From: Bordetella pertussis 18323
GTDB taxonomy: Bacteria > Pseudomonadota > Gammaproteobacteria > Burkholderiales > Burkholderiaceae_B
Length of the DNA stretch: 64,000 nt
Assembly (NCBI RefSeq): GCF_000306945.1
Contig: NC_018518.1
Coordinates: 1,922,001 to 1,986,000, forward strand
Reading direction: 5' to 3'
The first letter of the stretch is position 1; each line of letters starts with the position of its first letter. The notes under the pieces were generated by a model that was not told where the DNA came from, did no database searches, and saw only the letters and a list, made by a program, of their open reading frames with translations. Below, piece by piece: positions 9,203-20,813 of the stretch. The position numbers and the translations under genes are program-made.

Positions 9203-10018
9203 TCACTCCCAGGGGAAGTCGATCAGTTCGCCATACAGGCGGCGCAGGGTCGCCTTGACCTCGGGCGAGGACTGGTAGATGCGGATGAAGGCCAGCAAGC
9301 GCGGATCCTGCGCCCGCTCGGGCGTGGCGACCCAGCGGATGGCGTAGCGGCGCACCGTCTCGGGGTCGGTGTTGTCGAATGCCAGCCCGTCCTTTTCGTC
9401 GATGCCCGCGTGCTTGGCGAAGGTGGTGTAGGTGACCGAGGCCGTCACGTCGTCGAAGGTGCGCGCCGACTGCGAGCCTTCCAGCTGCACCAGCTTGATG
9501 CGCCGCGGATTGTCGGTGACATCCTGCAGCGTGGCCTGGTGCCCGGCGCCGGGCTTGAGCCCGATCAGCCCGATCGAGGCCAGCAGCTGCAGCGCGCGCC
9601 CGGTATTGACCGGGTCGTTGGGCACGGCGATGGTCGCGCCCTGCGGGATGGCATCGCCTTTCTTCAGTTTCTTCGAGAACAGGCCGATGGTGGTGGAATA
9701 ACCGTACGCGATCGGCGTGAGGTGCGTGCCCCGGCTGCGGTTGAACAATTGCAGGAAAGGCTCGTGCTGGAAGAAATTGGCGTCGATCGAGCCTTCGGCC
9801 GCGGCGATGTTGGGCATGACCCAGTCGTTGAACTCGATCAGCTTGACCTCCAGCCCCTGCGCCCGCGCCTGCGCGATGGCGATCTCGGTGGCCTCGTTGG
9901 CCACGCTGGCGATCACGCCTATGCGCAGCGGCGCCTGCTGGGCCGCGCCCGCGCCGGCCGCCGCGCACCACAGCGCCAGCGCGCCCAACCATTGCATCCA
10001 GCCGCTTCGAATCCGCAT
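9203..10018 (-). CDS. MetQ/NlpA family substrate-binding protein (D/L-methionine type)
   Basis: A 271-residue periplasmic binding protein. The signal peptide is MRIRSGWMQWLGALALWCAA, cleaved near GAGAA-QQ; the one Cys in it has a poor lipobox, so it is probably soluble. Mature landmarks are LRIGVIASVANEATEIA, IEFNDWVMPNIAAAEGSID, ANFFQHEPFLQLFN and IAVPNDPVNTGRALQLL, all typical of methionine-binding MetQ. No metN or metI gene adjoins it, so it must use a transporter encoded elsewhere or be an orphan. The ATG at 10018 is chosen for the signal peptide. It converges with the hydroxy-acid dehydrogenase, 12 bases apart. Confidence 0.88.
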   Translation of the reverse strand: MRIRSGWMQWLGALALWCAAAGAGAAQQAPLRIGVIASVANEATEIAIAQARAQGLEVKLIEFNDWVMPNIAAAEGSIDANFFQHEPFLQLFNRSRGTHLTPIAYGYSTTIGLFSKKLKKGDAIPQGATIAVPNDPVNTGRALQLLASIGLIGLKPGAGHQATLQDVTDNPRRIKLVQLEGSQSARTFDDVTASVTYTTFAKHAGIDEKDGLAFDNTDPETVRRYAIRWVATPERAQDPRLLAFIRIYQSSPEVKATLRRLYGELIDFPWE

Positions 10019-10151
10019 TGCCGCCTCGCCTTGCGCCAAAAATCCCATTGTGCCGCACGGGCCGCGCGGCCGGGCCGGTAGCCCTGCGCCCGGCAAGGGG
10101 ATCAGGCTGCCGCGGGACGGGTACAGGACGTGGCGCCGCGGGGCATGGCCC

Positions 10152-10679
10152 TCACTGGCGCGGCCCGCCGGGCGCCAGGCGCGGATCGTAGATGAACTTC
10201 TCGCGCCGCGCCACCCGCACGCTCGCGGCATCGGGATGCTGCGGATTGATCAGCAGATTGCAGTCCGGCACCCCGCGGCACGGCACGATGGCGCTGGGCA
10301 GCTGCAGCAGGGCCGAGCCGTTGCCGCGCACCCAGGCGTCGCCGATGCGCTGCGACACTTCGGCAAACGGCACCGCGTCCCAGAAGGGATGGCGCTTGTG
10401 CAGCGCGTCGACCTCCAGGACCTGGCGCGCCTCGTACACCGCGCGCGGCACCACGATCTCGATCAGGTAACGGTTGGCCTGCGCGGTGGCCGGCGCGGCG
10501 AAATGCACCACGGTCTCCAGCACCGCCAGCGCCACGCAGGACGAGGCGTACACCACGGCGGTGCCCGGACTGTTGTAGCGCCCGCCCACCGCCGCCGCGC
10601 CGGCGCCGGCGCCGCTCAGGTCGTCGGCGCGGTACTTGCCCGCCGTGGTGGCGATGCGCCACAGCGATACATGGCTCAA
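10152..10679 (-). CDS. RES domain toxin
   Basis: A 175-residue protein of the RES family, which degrades NAD+ in type II toxin-antitoxin systems. The three name-giving polar residues can be placed: Arg in SLWRIATTAGKYRADD, Glu in the ALAVLETVVHF helix after GGRYNSPGTAVVYASSC, and Ser in the later GDAWVRGNGSALLQLPSAIV. It has the RxNxxG-like GGRYNSPG loop. There is no ATG in frame; a TTG at 10679 overlaps the antitoxin stop (TTGA), so toxin translation is probably coupled to, and weaker than, antitoxin translation. It follows its antitoxin in the normal order for Xre-RES modules. Confidence 0.87.
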   Translation of the reverse strand: MSHVSLWRIATTAGKYRADDLSGAGAGAAAVGGRYNSPGTAVVYASSCVALAVLETVVHFAAPATAQANRYLIEIVVPRAVYEARQVLEVDALHKRHPFWDAVPFAEVSQRIGDAWVRGNGSALLQLPSAIVPCRGVPDCNLLINPQHPDAASVRVARREKFIYDPRLAPGGPRQ

Positions 10680-11173
10680 GCGTAGACCCCGGCGGCGGCG
10701 CGGGCCAGGGTATCCTCGACGATGCGGCTGCTGGCGTCCGAGGTCAGCAGCGACAGCGGCTTGACGTTGCCCAGGGCGGGCACCGGCGTATTGAGCCATT
10801 GCACCGCTTCGGCGTCGCCGCCCAGCACCTGGCGCGCCACCTTGGTCACGCGCGCCACCCGCGCCAGGCGGTCCGACTCGCCCAGGGGCAGCGCCTGCCC
10901 GTCGCGCATCCAGCGCGACAGCGAGGCTGCCTTCACCTCGGTGATGGCCATGATCTCGGACTTGGGCACTTGCAGGTAATCGGCCGCGTCGTCGAGCAGG
11001 CGCGGCGACAGCCCGCGCTGCACGCCGTGCGCCATGGCGATCAAGGGACTGTCGACCAGGTCGGCGAAGGAATCGACGCGCGCCTCTTCCTCGAGGGCGC
11101 GCTTGCGCGCCGCCGGCGCGCGCCGCTTGGGCGCGCCCCGGGCGGGGCTTTTCTCGGCGATGGCAATGCTCAT
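10676..11173 (-). CDS. Xre/MbcA/ParS family antitoxin
   Basis: A 165-residue protein. The N-terminal 40 residues are basic and Ala-rich. The middle has the Xre-like region (LSPRLLDDAADYLQVPKSE, then ALPLGESDRLARVARV), and the end has the ParS/MbcA toxin-binding domain (VLGGDAEAVQWLNTPVPALG, about 120-139, then KPLSLLTSD). The W-L-N-T-P-x-P-A-L-G stretch is the hallmark of RES- or GNAT-toxin partners. The ATG at 11173 follows a strong AGGAGG Shine-Dalgarno; a GTG at 11188 precedes it without benefit. It should neutralise the RES toxin and repress the shared promoter upstream. Confidence 0.88.
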   Translation of the reverse strand: MSIAIAEKSPARGAPKRRAPAARKRALEEEARVDSFADLVDSPLIAMAHGVQRGLSPRLLDDAADYLQVPKSEIMAITEVKAASLSRWMRDGQALPLGESDRLARVARVTKVARQVLGGDAEAVQWLNTPVPALGNVKPLSLLTSDASSRIVEDTLARAAAGVYA

Positions 11174-11212
11174 GGCGGCCTCCTGCACAGGACAGTTAAC
11201 TCCATTTAGAAC

Positions 11213-11243
11213 ATATTATATTCCATATGAAACCCCATCGCAA
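11213..11243 (-). promoter_or_regulatory. Sigma70 promoter of the antitoxin-toxin operon
   Basis: Read on the minus strand, TTGCGA (11243-11238) and TATAAT (11220-11215) are separated by exactly 17 bases, a near-consensus promoter pointing at the antitoxin ATG about 40 bases away. The area is AT-rich compared with its surroundings and contains a GTTAAC palindrome (11195-11200) inside the expected leader, a possible operator for antitoxin autoregulation. Confidence 0.7.
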
Positions 11244-11320
11244 GACCGGGCGCGCCGCGCGCGGGAGCGCCGGCCCCTTATCATAGGCATCTTTCGTATC
11301 CCGCAATTCAAGGAAACCTC

Positions 11321-11698
11321 ATGACGGATCGGCAACTCATCGTGCTGGCGGCGCTCAATATCATGGTCGCCGTAGGCGCCGGCGCGTTCGGCGCACACGG
11401 CCTCAGGCGCGTGGTCGACCCCACCCTGCTGGCCATCTGGCACACCGGCGTGCTCTATCACCTCATCCACGCGCTCGGCCTGTTCGTCGTCGCCCTGCTG
11501 GGCGCGCGCTTCGGCTCGCCGCTGCTGTCGATGGCCGGCCTGGTCATGTTCATCGGCATCCTGCTGTTCTGCGGCAGCCTGTACGTGCTGGTACTGACCG
11601 GCACCCGCTGGCTGGGCGCCGTCACCCCGCTGGGCGGCGTGGCGTTCCTGGCGGCATGGGCGATGGTCGCCTGGGCGGCCTGGCGCGCGCCCGCATGA
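11321..11698 (+). CDS. DUF423 family small membrane protein (YgdD-like)
   Basis: A 125-residue protein with four predicted transmembrane helices. The N-terminal AALNIMVAVGAGAFGAHGLR with the G-A-F-G-A-H-G-L motif is diagnostic of DUF423. IWHTGVLYHLIHALGLFVVA follows with conserved His residues, and the C-terminus is GAVTPLGGVAFLAAWAMVAW. Function unknown. It starts shortly after an AAGGAA Shine-Dalgarno and overlaps the next gene by ATGA (11695-11698), so it was cotranscribed with the DMT permease before IS481 inserted there. Confidence 0.88.
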   Translation: MTDRQLIVLAALNIMVAVGAGAFGAHGLRRVVDPTLLAIWHTGVLYHLIHALGLFVVALLGARFGSPLLSMAGLVMFIGILLFCGSLYVLVLTGTRWLGAVTPLGGVAFLAAWAMVAWAAWRAPA

Positions 11699-11918
11699 TC
11701 GCAACCGCGAACACGCGCGCCGCCTCGCCGCTGGTCGGCATCGCCTGCGTCGCGGTGGGCATCTTCTGTCTTACCCTGAGCGACGCCCAGGCCAAGTGGC
11801 TGGGCGAGCGCTACAGCCCGGTGCAGATCCTGTTCCTGCGCGCCCTGATCGCCATGCCCGTCGTGCTGGCGCTGACCGCGTCGCTGGGCGGGCAGCGCGC
11901 CCTGCGCACGCAGTATCC

Positions 11919-11924
11919 GCTAGT
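11919..11924. repeat. Target-site duplication GCTAGT of IS481 copy 1 (partner 12968-12973)
   Basis: The six bases GCTAGT flank the element on both sides exactly, fitting the known IS481 preference for NCTAGN targets. The perfect duplication shows this copy still sits where it inserted. Confidence 0.93.
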
Positions 11925-12870
11925 TGTGAACTGTCAATAGGTTGTATTCGTCCAGGTTGAGTCTGGAGATGGGTACAGCGCGCCCGATGCCTTGGTGGGG
12001 TCGATGCCAGTTGTAGTGGTGTAGCCAGGATTTCATGGCATCGGCTCGGTGTTGGGAGTTCTGGTAGGTGTGAGCGTAAGCCCACTCACGCAAGGCCGAC
12101 TGGATGAAGCGTTCGGCCTTGCCATTGGTCTGTGGGCGGTAAGGTCGGGTAAAGCGGTGCTTGATGCCCAGCTCATGGCACAGCGCGGCGAAGGCGCGGC
12201 TGCGAAAGGCCGAGCCATTGTCGGTGAGCAAGCGCTGGATGGTCACGCCCAGGCACTGGTAGTAGGCCACTGCGTCCTTGAGGAACTGGACGGCGCTGGG
12301 GAAGCGCTCGTCGGGGTGGATGTCGGTGAAGGCCACGCGGGCGTGGTCATCGATGGCCACGAAGACGAAGTCCCAGCCGGCCCCCTCAACGGTATCGCGT
12401 CGGTTGCCCGTGACCCGGTGGCCAGGGCGCTGGATACGTCCCAGCTTCTTGATGTCGATGTGCAGCAGATCGCCGGGGGCCTGATGCTCGTAGCGCACCA
12501 CCGGCTCGGCCGGCTCCAGGTCGGCCAGGTGCGACAGACCGGCGCGGGCCAGGACGCGGCTGACGGTGCTGGCTGACACGCCCAGCGCCTGGGCGATGCG
12601 CGCTTGGGTCAGCCGCTTGCGGCGCAGCTCCACGATAGCCAGCGCCTTGGCCGGCGCAATCGCTCGGGGCGAGACCGTCGGGCGCGAGGACGCATCGGCC
12701 AAGCCCGCCTGGCCCTGAGCCAGGAAGCGGCCCAGCCATTTGCGCACAGTCGGCGCGGTGACCCCATAGGCGCGGGCCGCTTCAGACACACAAACTTGAT
12801 GGGCGATCAATTGCTGGACCATTTCGAGTCGACGTAGGAAGGTCAATCGGGCATGCTTATGGGTGTTCAT
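11920..12870 (-). CDS. IS481 transposase, copy 1
   Basis: A 316-residue IS481-family DDE transposase. A helix-turn-helix region (SEAARAYGVTAPTVRKWLGR and ASTVSRVLARAGLSHL) occupies about residues 28-115. The rve catalytic core follows: LLHIDIKKLGRI (first Asp), RLLTDNGSAFRSR (second Asp) and QTNGKAERFIQ (Glu). The last codon and the stop lie outside the element: the frame runs through the terminal repeat and stops at the TAG of the CTAG target. It differs from copy 2 at three residues: Ser for Pro near 29, Cys for Arg in AYYQ-LGVTIQ, and the final residue (Asn for Thr). Confidence 0.96.
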   Translation of the reverse strand: MNTHKHARLTFLRRLEMVQQLIAHQVCVSEAARAYGVTAPTVRKWLGRFLAQGQAGLADASSRPTVSPRAIAPAKALAIVELRRKRLTQARIAQALGVSASTVSRVLARAGLSHLADLEPAEPVVRYEHQAPGDLLHIDIKKLGRIQRPGHRVTGNRRDTVEGAGWDFVFVAIDDHARVAFTDIHPDERFPSAVQFLKDAVAYYQCLGVTIQRLLTDNGSAFRSRAFAALCHELGIKHRFTRPYRPQTNGKAERFIQSALREWAYAHTYQNSQHRADAMKSWLHHYNWHRPHQGIGRAVPISRLNLDEYNLLTVHN

Positions 12871-12967
12871 CCGGCCGGGCTCCTTGAGTGAACTGGGGGG
12901 TCGGCGATTTCCAGTTTCTCAAATCCGGTTCGGATGAACCATGCATACAACCTATTGAATCTTCACA
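11925..12967 (-). mobile_element. IS481: Insertion sequence IS481, copy 1 (1043 bp)
   Basis: The ends are imperfect inverted repeats: the left begins TGTGAACTGTCAATAGGTTG, and the right, read inward, begins TGTGAAGATTCAATAGGTTG, differing at only a few bases. A single transposase gene fills the minus strand. The element is flanked by perfect GCTAGT duplications and lies inside a DMT permease gene. It is nearly identical to the copy at 28905-29947, in opposite orientation, so the pair could recombine and invert the roughly 16 kb between them. Confidence 0.97.
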
Positions 12968-13638
12968 GCTAGTGCACCTGGTGCGTGGCGCCATCAACGT
13001 CATCTCGGCCACTTTTTTCTACCTGGGCCTGCAGGCGCTGCCGCTGGCCGAGAACGCCGCCATCGCGTTCGCGGCGCCGCTGTTCGTCACCGCGCTGTCG
13101 GTGCTGGTCCTGAAGGAGCGCGTGGACGCGGCGCGCTGGCTGGCGGTGGCGGCAGGCTTTGCCGGCGTGCTGGTCATCGTGCGCCCCGGCTCGGCCAGCA
13201 TCCAGGCCGCGGCGCTGTGGCCGCTGGCCACGGCGCTGCTGTACGCCGTGATGATGCTGACCGCGCGCGCCATCGGCCGCGGCGAAAGCATGCTGACCAC
13301 GATGTTCTACATCGTGGCAGGCCAACTGGTGTGCAGCGCCGTGGCCGTGGCCTGGTTCTGGACCACGCCGGTCTGGGCCGACCTGCCCTTTTTCGCCGGC
13401 GTGGCGCTGTTCAGCACGCTCGGCCTGACGCTGATCACCCAGGGCTTTCGCATCGGGCCGGCTTCGGTGGTCGCGCCGTTCGACTACACCGGACTGCTGT
13501 GGGCCACGCTGCTGGGCTGGCTGTTCTGGCACGAAACGCCGGACCTGCTCGACTGCGTGGGCGCGGCATTCATTGCCAGCAGCGGCCTGTACATCGCCTG
13601 GCGCGCCACCAGCCGGCGCCGCAGCTAGGCGCCACCGG

Positions 13639-14277
13639 CTATTCCAGCGGCGGGTCGAAATGGCGCCGCAGCACCTGCGCCACGTTGGACTCCTCGGCCG
13701 CGCGGCGGGCCGCCGCCGCCAGCCTGGGACAGACGCTCTGAAACCATGGCGGCCCCGGCCGCCAGCGCGTCATGACCACGACATACAGGTCCAGCGCGCT
13801 GAAACGGCGGCCCAGCACGTGCGGCGCGCCAGCCCCGCGTTCGATCTCCTGCCACAGCTGCGCGCGCCGGTCGTGCACGCGCGTGCGCAGCAGTTCGGCC
13901 GCATCGCCCGGCAAGGTCCACTTGGCCGGATCGTCGCCGTAGGTGAAGGTGGCATACACGCCCGCCACCAGGCGCACCAGCGTGTTCCAGAAGCGCGCCC
14001 GTTCGGCGCTGCCGGGCGGCGGCGCCAGGCCGGCAGCCGGCGCCACATCGTGCAGGTGCATGACGATGGCCGCGCTTTCGGTCATGACTTCGCCATCGGG
14101 CAGCACCAGCGTCGGCACCTGGCCGGTCACGTTCAGGCTCAACAGCCGGTCGCGGCCCGGCCCCGGCTTCAGATAGGGCAAGTCCGTCAGGGTATAGGGC
14201 ACATTGGCCAGCGCCAGGGCCATCTCGACGATGGCCGACCCGCACCCGCGCGAGCCGATCAGTTCGTACGTGCTCAT
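13639..14277 (-). CDS. Glutathione S-transferase family protein
   Basis: A 212-residue GST. The N-terminal domain has MSTYELIGSRGCGSAIVEMA, in which S-R-G-C-G-S takes the place of the catalytic Ser/Cys loop, then LNVTGQVPTLVLPDGEVMTE (cis-Pro) and ESAAIVMHLHD (glutathione Glu-Ser pair). The C-terminal domain includes RRFSALDLYVVVMTRW. The substrate is not predictable. Its ATG overlaps the stop of the upstream sugar dehydrogenase pseudogene as ATGA (14277-14274), so it was originally coupled to that gene. Confidence 0.85.
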   Translation of the reverse strand: MSTYELIGSRGCGSAIVEMALALANVPYTLTDLPYLKPGPGRDRLLSLNVTGQVPTLVLPDGEVMTESAAIVMHLHDVAPAAGLAPPPGSAERARFWNTLVRLVAGVYATFTYGDDPAKWTLPGDAAELLRTRVHDRRAQLWQEIERGAGAPHVLGRRFSALDLYVVVMTRWRPGPPWFQSVCPRLAAAARRAAEESNVAQVLRRHFDPPLE

Positions 14278-15235
14278 GATCCGCCTCCTGAAACCGCGGC
14301 CGGCGCGACGCGCCATAGCGCGCCCTTGGCCGCATCGGTCAACACATAGATCCCGCCGTCGGGCCCCTGGCGCACATCGCGGATGCGCGCCTTGCGCTCG
14401 CCCAGCAGGCGCTCCTCGCTCGCCGTCGAGCTGCAGCCGGATCAGTTCTTCGCTGCCCAATGCGCCGATGAACAGCGAACCGCGCCATTGCGGATACCGG
14501 TCCGAGGTGTAGAACGCCATGCCGCTGATGGCCGGCGAGCGCCGCCACCAGTACCGCGGCTCCTGTCCGCCGGGCAGCGTGTCCCCCTTGGCCTCCGGAA
14601 TCGGCAGGCCCGAGTAATTGATGCCGTGCGTGGCCAGCGGTCAGCCGTAATTGGCGCCGCGCACCACCACGTTGATTTCGTCGCCGCCGCGCGGACCATG
14701 CTCGTGCTCCCACAGCTGGCCGTTCCAGGGATTGAGCGCCATGCCCTGCGGATTGCGATGGCCGTACGACCAGATTTCCGGGCGCGCCCCGGCGTGGCCC
14801 ACGAAGGGATTGTCGGCCGGGACCGATCCGTCGGCATGCAGGCGCACCACCTTGCCCTGCAGCTTGTCCAGGTCCTGCGCCGTGGGCCGGTCATTGTTCT
14901 CGCCCAGCGCGACGAACAGGAACCCCTGGCGGTCGAACACCAGGCGCGCGCCGTAGTGCTGGCCGCGCGACAGCTTGGGCTGCTGGCGGAAGATCACGGT
15001 GAAGTCGTCCAGCCGCGTCAGGTCGGCCGACAGCCTGCCACGCCCGACCGCCGTGCCGCTGCGGTCCTCGCCGGCCTCGGCGTACGACAGGTAGACCAGG
15101 CGGTCACGCGCGAAATCCGGCGACAGCGCCACATCGAGCAGGCCGCCCTGCCCCTGGGCCGCGACCTTGGGCACGCCCTGCAGCGGCGCCGACAGCGCGC
15201 CGCCGGGCGCCAGGTGGCGCAGGCGCCCGGGCCTG
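14274..15235 (-). pseudogene. PQQ-dependent soluble aldose sugar dehydrogenase (YliI-like), 5'-deleted with two further lesions
   Basis: The six-bladed propeller family is recognised from RPGRLRHL, QGQGGLLDVALSPDF, QHYGARLVFDRQGFLFVALG, KLQGKVVRLHADG, IWSYGHRNPQGMALNP, EHEHGPRGGDEINVV and SGMAFYTSDRYPQWRGSLFIG. There are three lesions. The first ~60 residues are missing, because the homology starts abruptly at about 15235. Codon 14641-14643 is TGA where the family has Trp (NYG-W-PLATHGINYSG). The frame shifts near 14415, after LQLDGE, and resumes as RIRDVRQGPDGGIYVLTDA. The C-terminus then reaches a stop that overlaps the GST start. The enzyme is certainly non-functional. Confidence 0.9.
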
Positions 15236-15613
15236 CACGGCGGACGCATCGGCCTGATGGGCACCTCGGCCACGCTGGCGCTGGGGCTGTACCAGCAGAC
15301 GCTGCAGCGCCAGGGCTACAGCTGCATCATTCCCGAGCCCGACGAAGTCGAGCGCTACTGCATGGGTTCGATCCGCGCCGTCAAGGCCAACCGCCTGGAC
15401 CTCGCCTACGAGCCGGCCGCCGAATGCATCGCCCACCTGAAAGCGCGCGGCGCCGATGCCGTGGTGCTGGGCTGCACCGAGCTGCCCCTGGCCGTCCCGC
15501 ACGCCCTGCGGCCGGGCCTGGGAATCAGGCTGACCGACTCCATCGACGCGCTTGCCCTGGCCGCCATCGAACACTACGAGGCCGACCAGCAGGCGCAGAA
15601 GCTGGTCGCGTAA
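15233..15613 (+). pseudogene. Aspartate/glutamate racemase family, C-terminal half only
   Basis: About 125 residues match the second half of Asp/Glu racemases: GGRIGLMGTSATLALGLYQ opens the second domain, CIAHLKARGADAVVLGCTEL contains the second catalytic Cys (GCTE), and the end is LTDSIDALALAAIEHYEA. The first domain with the other catalytic Cys is absent, and no start codon or promoter fits. The 5' break lies at 15230-15240, exactly where the opposite-strand sugar dehydrogenase loses its 5' end, so one deletion truncated both genes. Confidence 0.88.
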
Positions 15614-15619
15614 CGCTGC

Positions 15620-15657
15620 GCGCGGGTGCCTGTCCCGGCGGGGACAGGCACCCGCGC
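15620..15657. repeat. Intergenic palindrome of the GGTGCCTGTCCCC family, copy A
   Basis: A perfect inverted repeat with 17-base arms (GCGCGGGTGCCTGTCCC) around the four-base centre GGCG. It lies between the convergent racemase remnant and livF. Related copies are at 26850-26877 and 50346-50379. It could also act as a terminator-like hairpin for either side, but it has no T run. Confidence 0.85.
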
Positions 15658-15694
15658 CACGGGTCGCTCCCCGTGCGGGAAGCGACACCTCGGC

Positions 15695-19325
<3,631 letters not shown>

Positions 19326-19347
19326 GTTTACTCGTGCTCCAAATGGC

Positions 19348-19378
19348 TCCGGCTCCGGTAGTGCGACCCGGAGCCGGA
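19348..19378 (-). promoter_or_regulatory. Stem-loop between binding-protein gene and livH
   Basis: A perfect 11-base-pair stem (19348-19358 with 19368-19378, arm TCCGGCTCCGG) closes a nine-base loop in the livJ-like to livH gap. No T run follows on the minus strand, so it is more likely an RNA-stability or partial-attenuation element that keeps binding-protein mRNA above permease mRNA. Confidence 0.55.
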
Positions 19379-19427
19379 AACCTGGGCGTACGTTGAGGCG
19401 CCGGCGGATAGCCGGCCCGTCGCGTGT

Positions 19428-20543
19428 TTACAGCTGGGTCTTCTTGCCGTTCTTGTCCCACTTGAAGACGGCGAACTCGAAGTCCTTCAGGTCGCCCTTG
19501 GCGTCGTACTCGACCTTGCCGATGGCGGTGTTGAAGGTGTTCTTGTGCAGGTGGTCGGCCACCTTGGCGGGGTCTTCGCCCACCGCGTTGATGCTTTCGG
19601 CCAGTAGTTGCACCGCGGCATAGGCCGGCATCTGGAACGCGCCGTCGGGGTCGCGCTTGGCGTCCTGGAACGCCTTGACCACCCCTTCATTGCCAGGCAG
19701 CTTGGTGAAGTCCGACGGCAGCGTCACCAGCAGCCCGTCGATGGCCGGGCCGGCGATGGCCACCAGGTCCTGGTTGGCGGTGCCTTCCGGTCCCATGAAC
19801 TGCACGTTCAGGCCCTGTTCGCGCGCCTGGCGCAGCAGCAGGCCCAGCTCGGGGTGGTAGCCGCCGAAGTAGACGAAGTCCACGCCGGCCGACTTCAGCT
19901 TGGTGATGATGGCCGAGTAGTCGCTGTCGCCGACGTTGATGCCCTCGAACAGCGCCACGTTGACCTTGTTGCGCTCCAGCGTGTCCTTGACCTGGGTCGC
20001 CACGCCCGAGCCGTAGGTCTGCTTGTCGTGCAGCACGGCCACCTTCTTGGGCTTGATCGTGTTGGCGATGTAGCGGGCGGCGAACGGGCCCTGCTGGTCG
20101 TCGCGGCCGATGGTGCGGAAGAAGAAATGCGGCTTGATGGTGTCGGTCACCAGCGACGAGGTGGCGCCCGGGGTGATGGCGACGATGCCTTCCTGTTCGT
20201 AGACGTTGACCGCGGCCACCGTCACGCCCGAGCATGCATGCGCCACGGCGAACTTGGCGCCCGAGTTGACCACGCGGTTGGCCGCCGGCACGGCCTGCTT
20301 CGGTTCGCAGCCGTCGTCGATCAGGATGGGCTCCAGCTTCTTGCCCTTCACGCCGCCCTTGGCGTTGATGGTTTCGATCGCGGTGAGCGCGCCGGCCTGG
20401 ATCTGGTCGCCGTATTGGGTATTGGGACCGGTCATGGGCTGGGGAATGCCGATCTTGATCGTGTCGGCGGCATGCACGGCGCCCGCAAAGGCGAGTGCGC
20501 CGAGTGCAACGGCAAGCGGGGTAAAGCGTTGCGAAAACTTCAT
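19428..20543 (-). CDS. livJ: Branched-chain amino acid ABC transporter substrate-binding protein (LivJ/LivK type)
   Basis: A 371-residue periplasmic protein with signal peptide MKFSQRFTPLAVALGALAFA cleaved near VHA-A. The mature part starts DTIKIGIPQPMTGPNTQYGD, and has KLEPILIDDGCEPKQAVPAA and FAVAHACSGVTVAA (two Cys likely forming the conserved disulfide). FFFRTIGRDDQQGPFAARYI and VDFVYFGGYHPELGLLLRQA contact ligand in this family. It is the first gene of the liv cluster. Upstream, 20544-20813 is a 270-base gap to the divergently unrelated VUT gene; I saw no convincing promoter motif there. A paralogue of similar sequence is at 26930-28057. Confidence 0.94.
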   Translation of the reverse strand: MKFSQRFTPLAVALGALAFAGAVHAADTIKIGIPQPMTGPNTQYGDQIQAGALTAIETINAKGGVKGKKLEPILIDDGCEPKQAVPAANRVVNSGAKFAVAHACSGVTVAAVNVYEQEGIVAITPGATSSLVTDTIKPHFFFRTIGRDDQQGPFAARYIANTIKPKKVAVLHDKQTYGSGVATQVKDTLERNKVNVALFEGINVGDSDYSAIITKLKSAGVDFVYFGGYHPELGLLLRQAREQGLNVQFMGPEGTANQDLVAIAGPAIDGLLVTLPSDFTKLPGNEGVVKAFQDAKRDPDGAFQMPAYAAVQLLAESINAVGEDPAKVADHLHKNTFNTAIGKVEYDAKGDLKDFEFAVFKWDKNGKKTQL

Positions 20544-20813
20544 GCGGAATTCTCCCGGCTAGAGGTTTTGAGCGGCTTTGCATCGGACTGCGCAACAGGG
20601 TGGGCTGCGCATCGCAACGGGCATTGCCGGCTTCTTGGGCAAAAAAGCAATGTGGCCGGTATTCTGCGAGCTAGGAAGAAGCGTGTCACTGCGTGTAATC
20701 CCCAATGTTTGGGACCCCGTCGAAATGCGTGACACATGACGCCGTGAATTGCCGCGTGAGCCTTATACGACGCGGCTTTCACGAAACTTACGCCGCGTCG
20801 TCCCAGACCCGGT

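Larger units (their letters stand above)
11695..13628 (+). pseudogene. DMT/EamA family permease gene interrupted by IS481
   Basis: The gene begins at 11695 (MIATANTRAASPLVGIACVA) and codes for the first two EamA helices up to LRTQYPL. IS481 then interrupts it at a CTAG. After the element, from 12968, the frame resumes as LVHLVRGAINVISATFFYLG and runs to 13628 (WRATSRRRS). Removing the element and one six-base duplication restores a continuous frame of about 296 residues with ten transmembrane segments, the normal DMT layout. Intact members export metabolites or amino acids. Only IS481 breaks this gene, so the lesion may be recent. The short remaining N-terminal product would end after a few codons within the element. 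Confidence 0.92.

Noticed and set aside
12888..13628. A 246-codon frame starting inside IS481
   Set aside because: It is the 3' part of the interrupted DMT gene fused in frame to IS sequence, not an independent gene.
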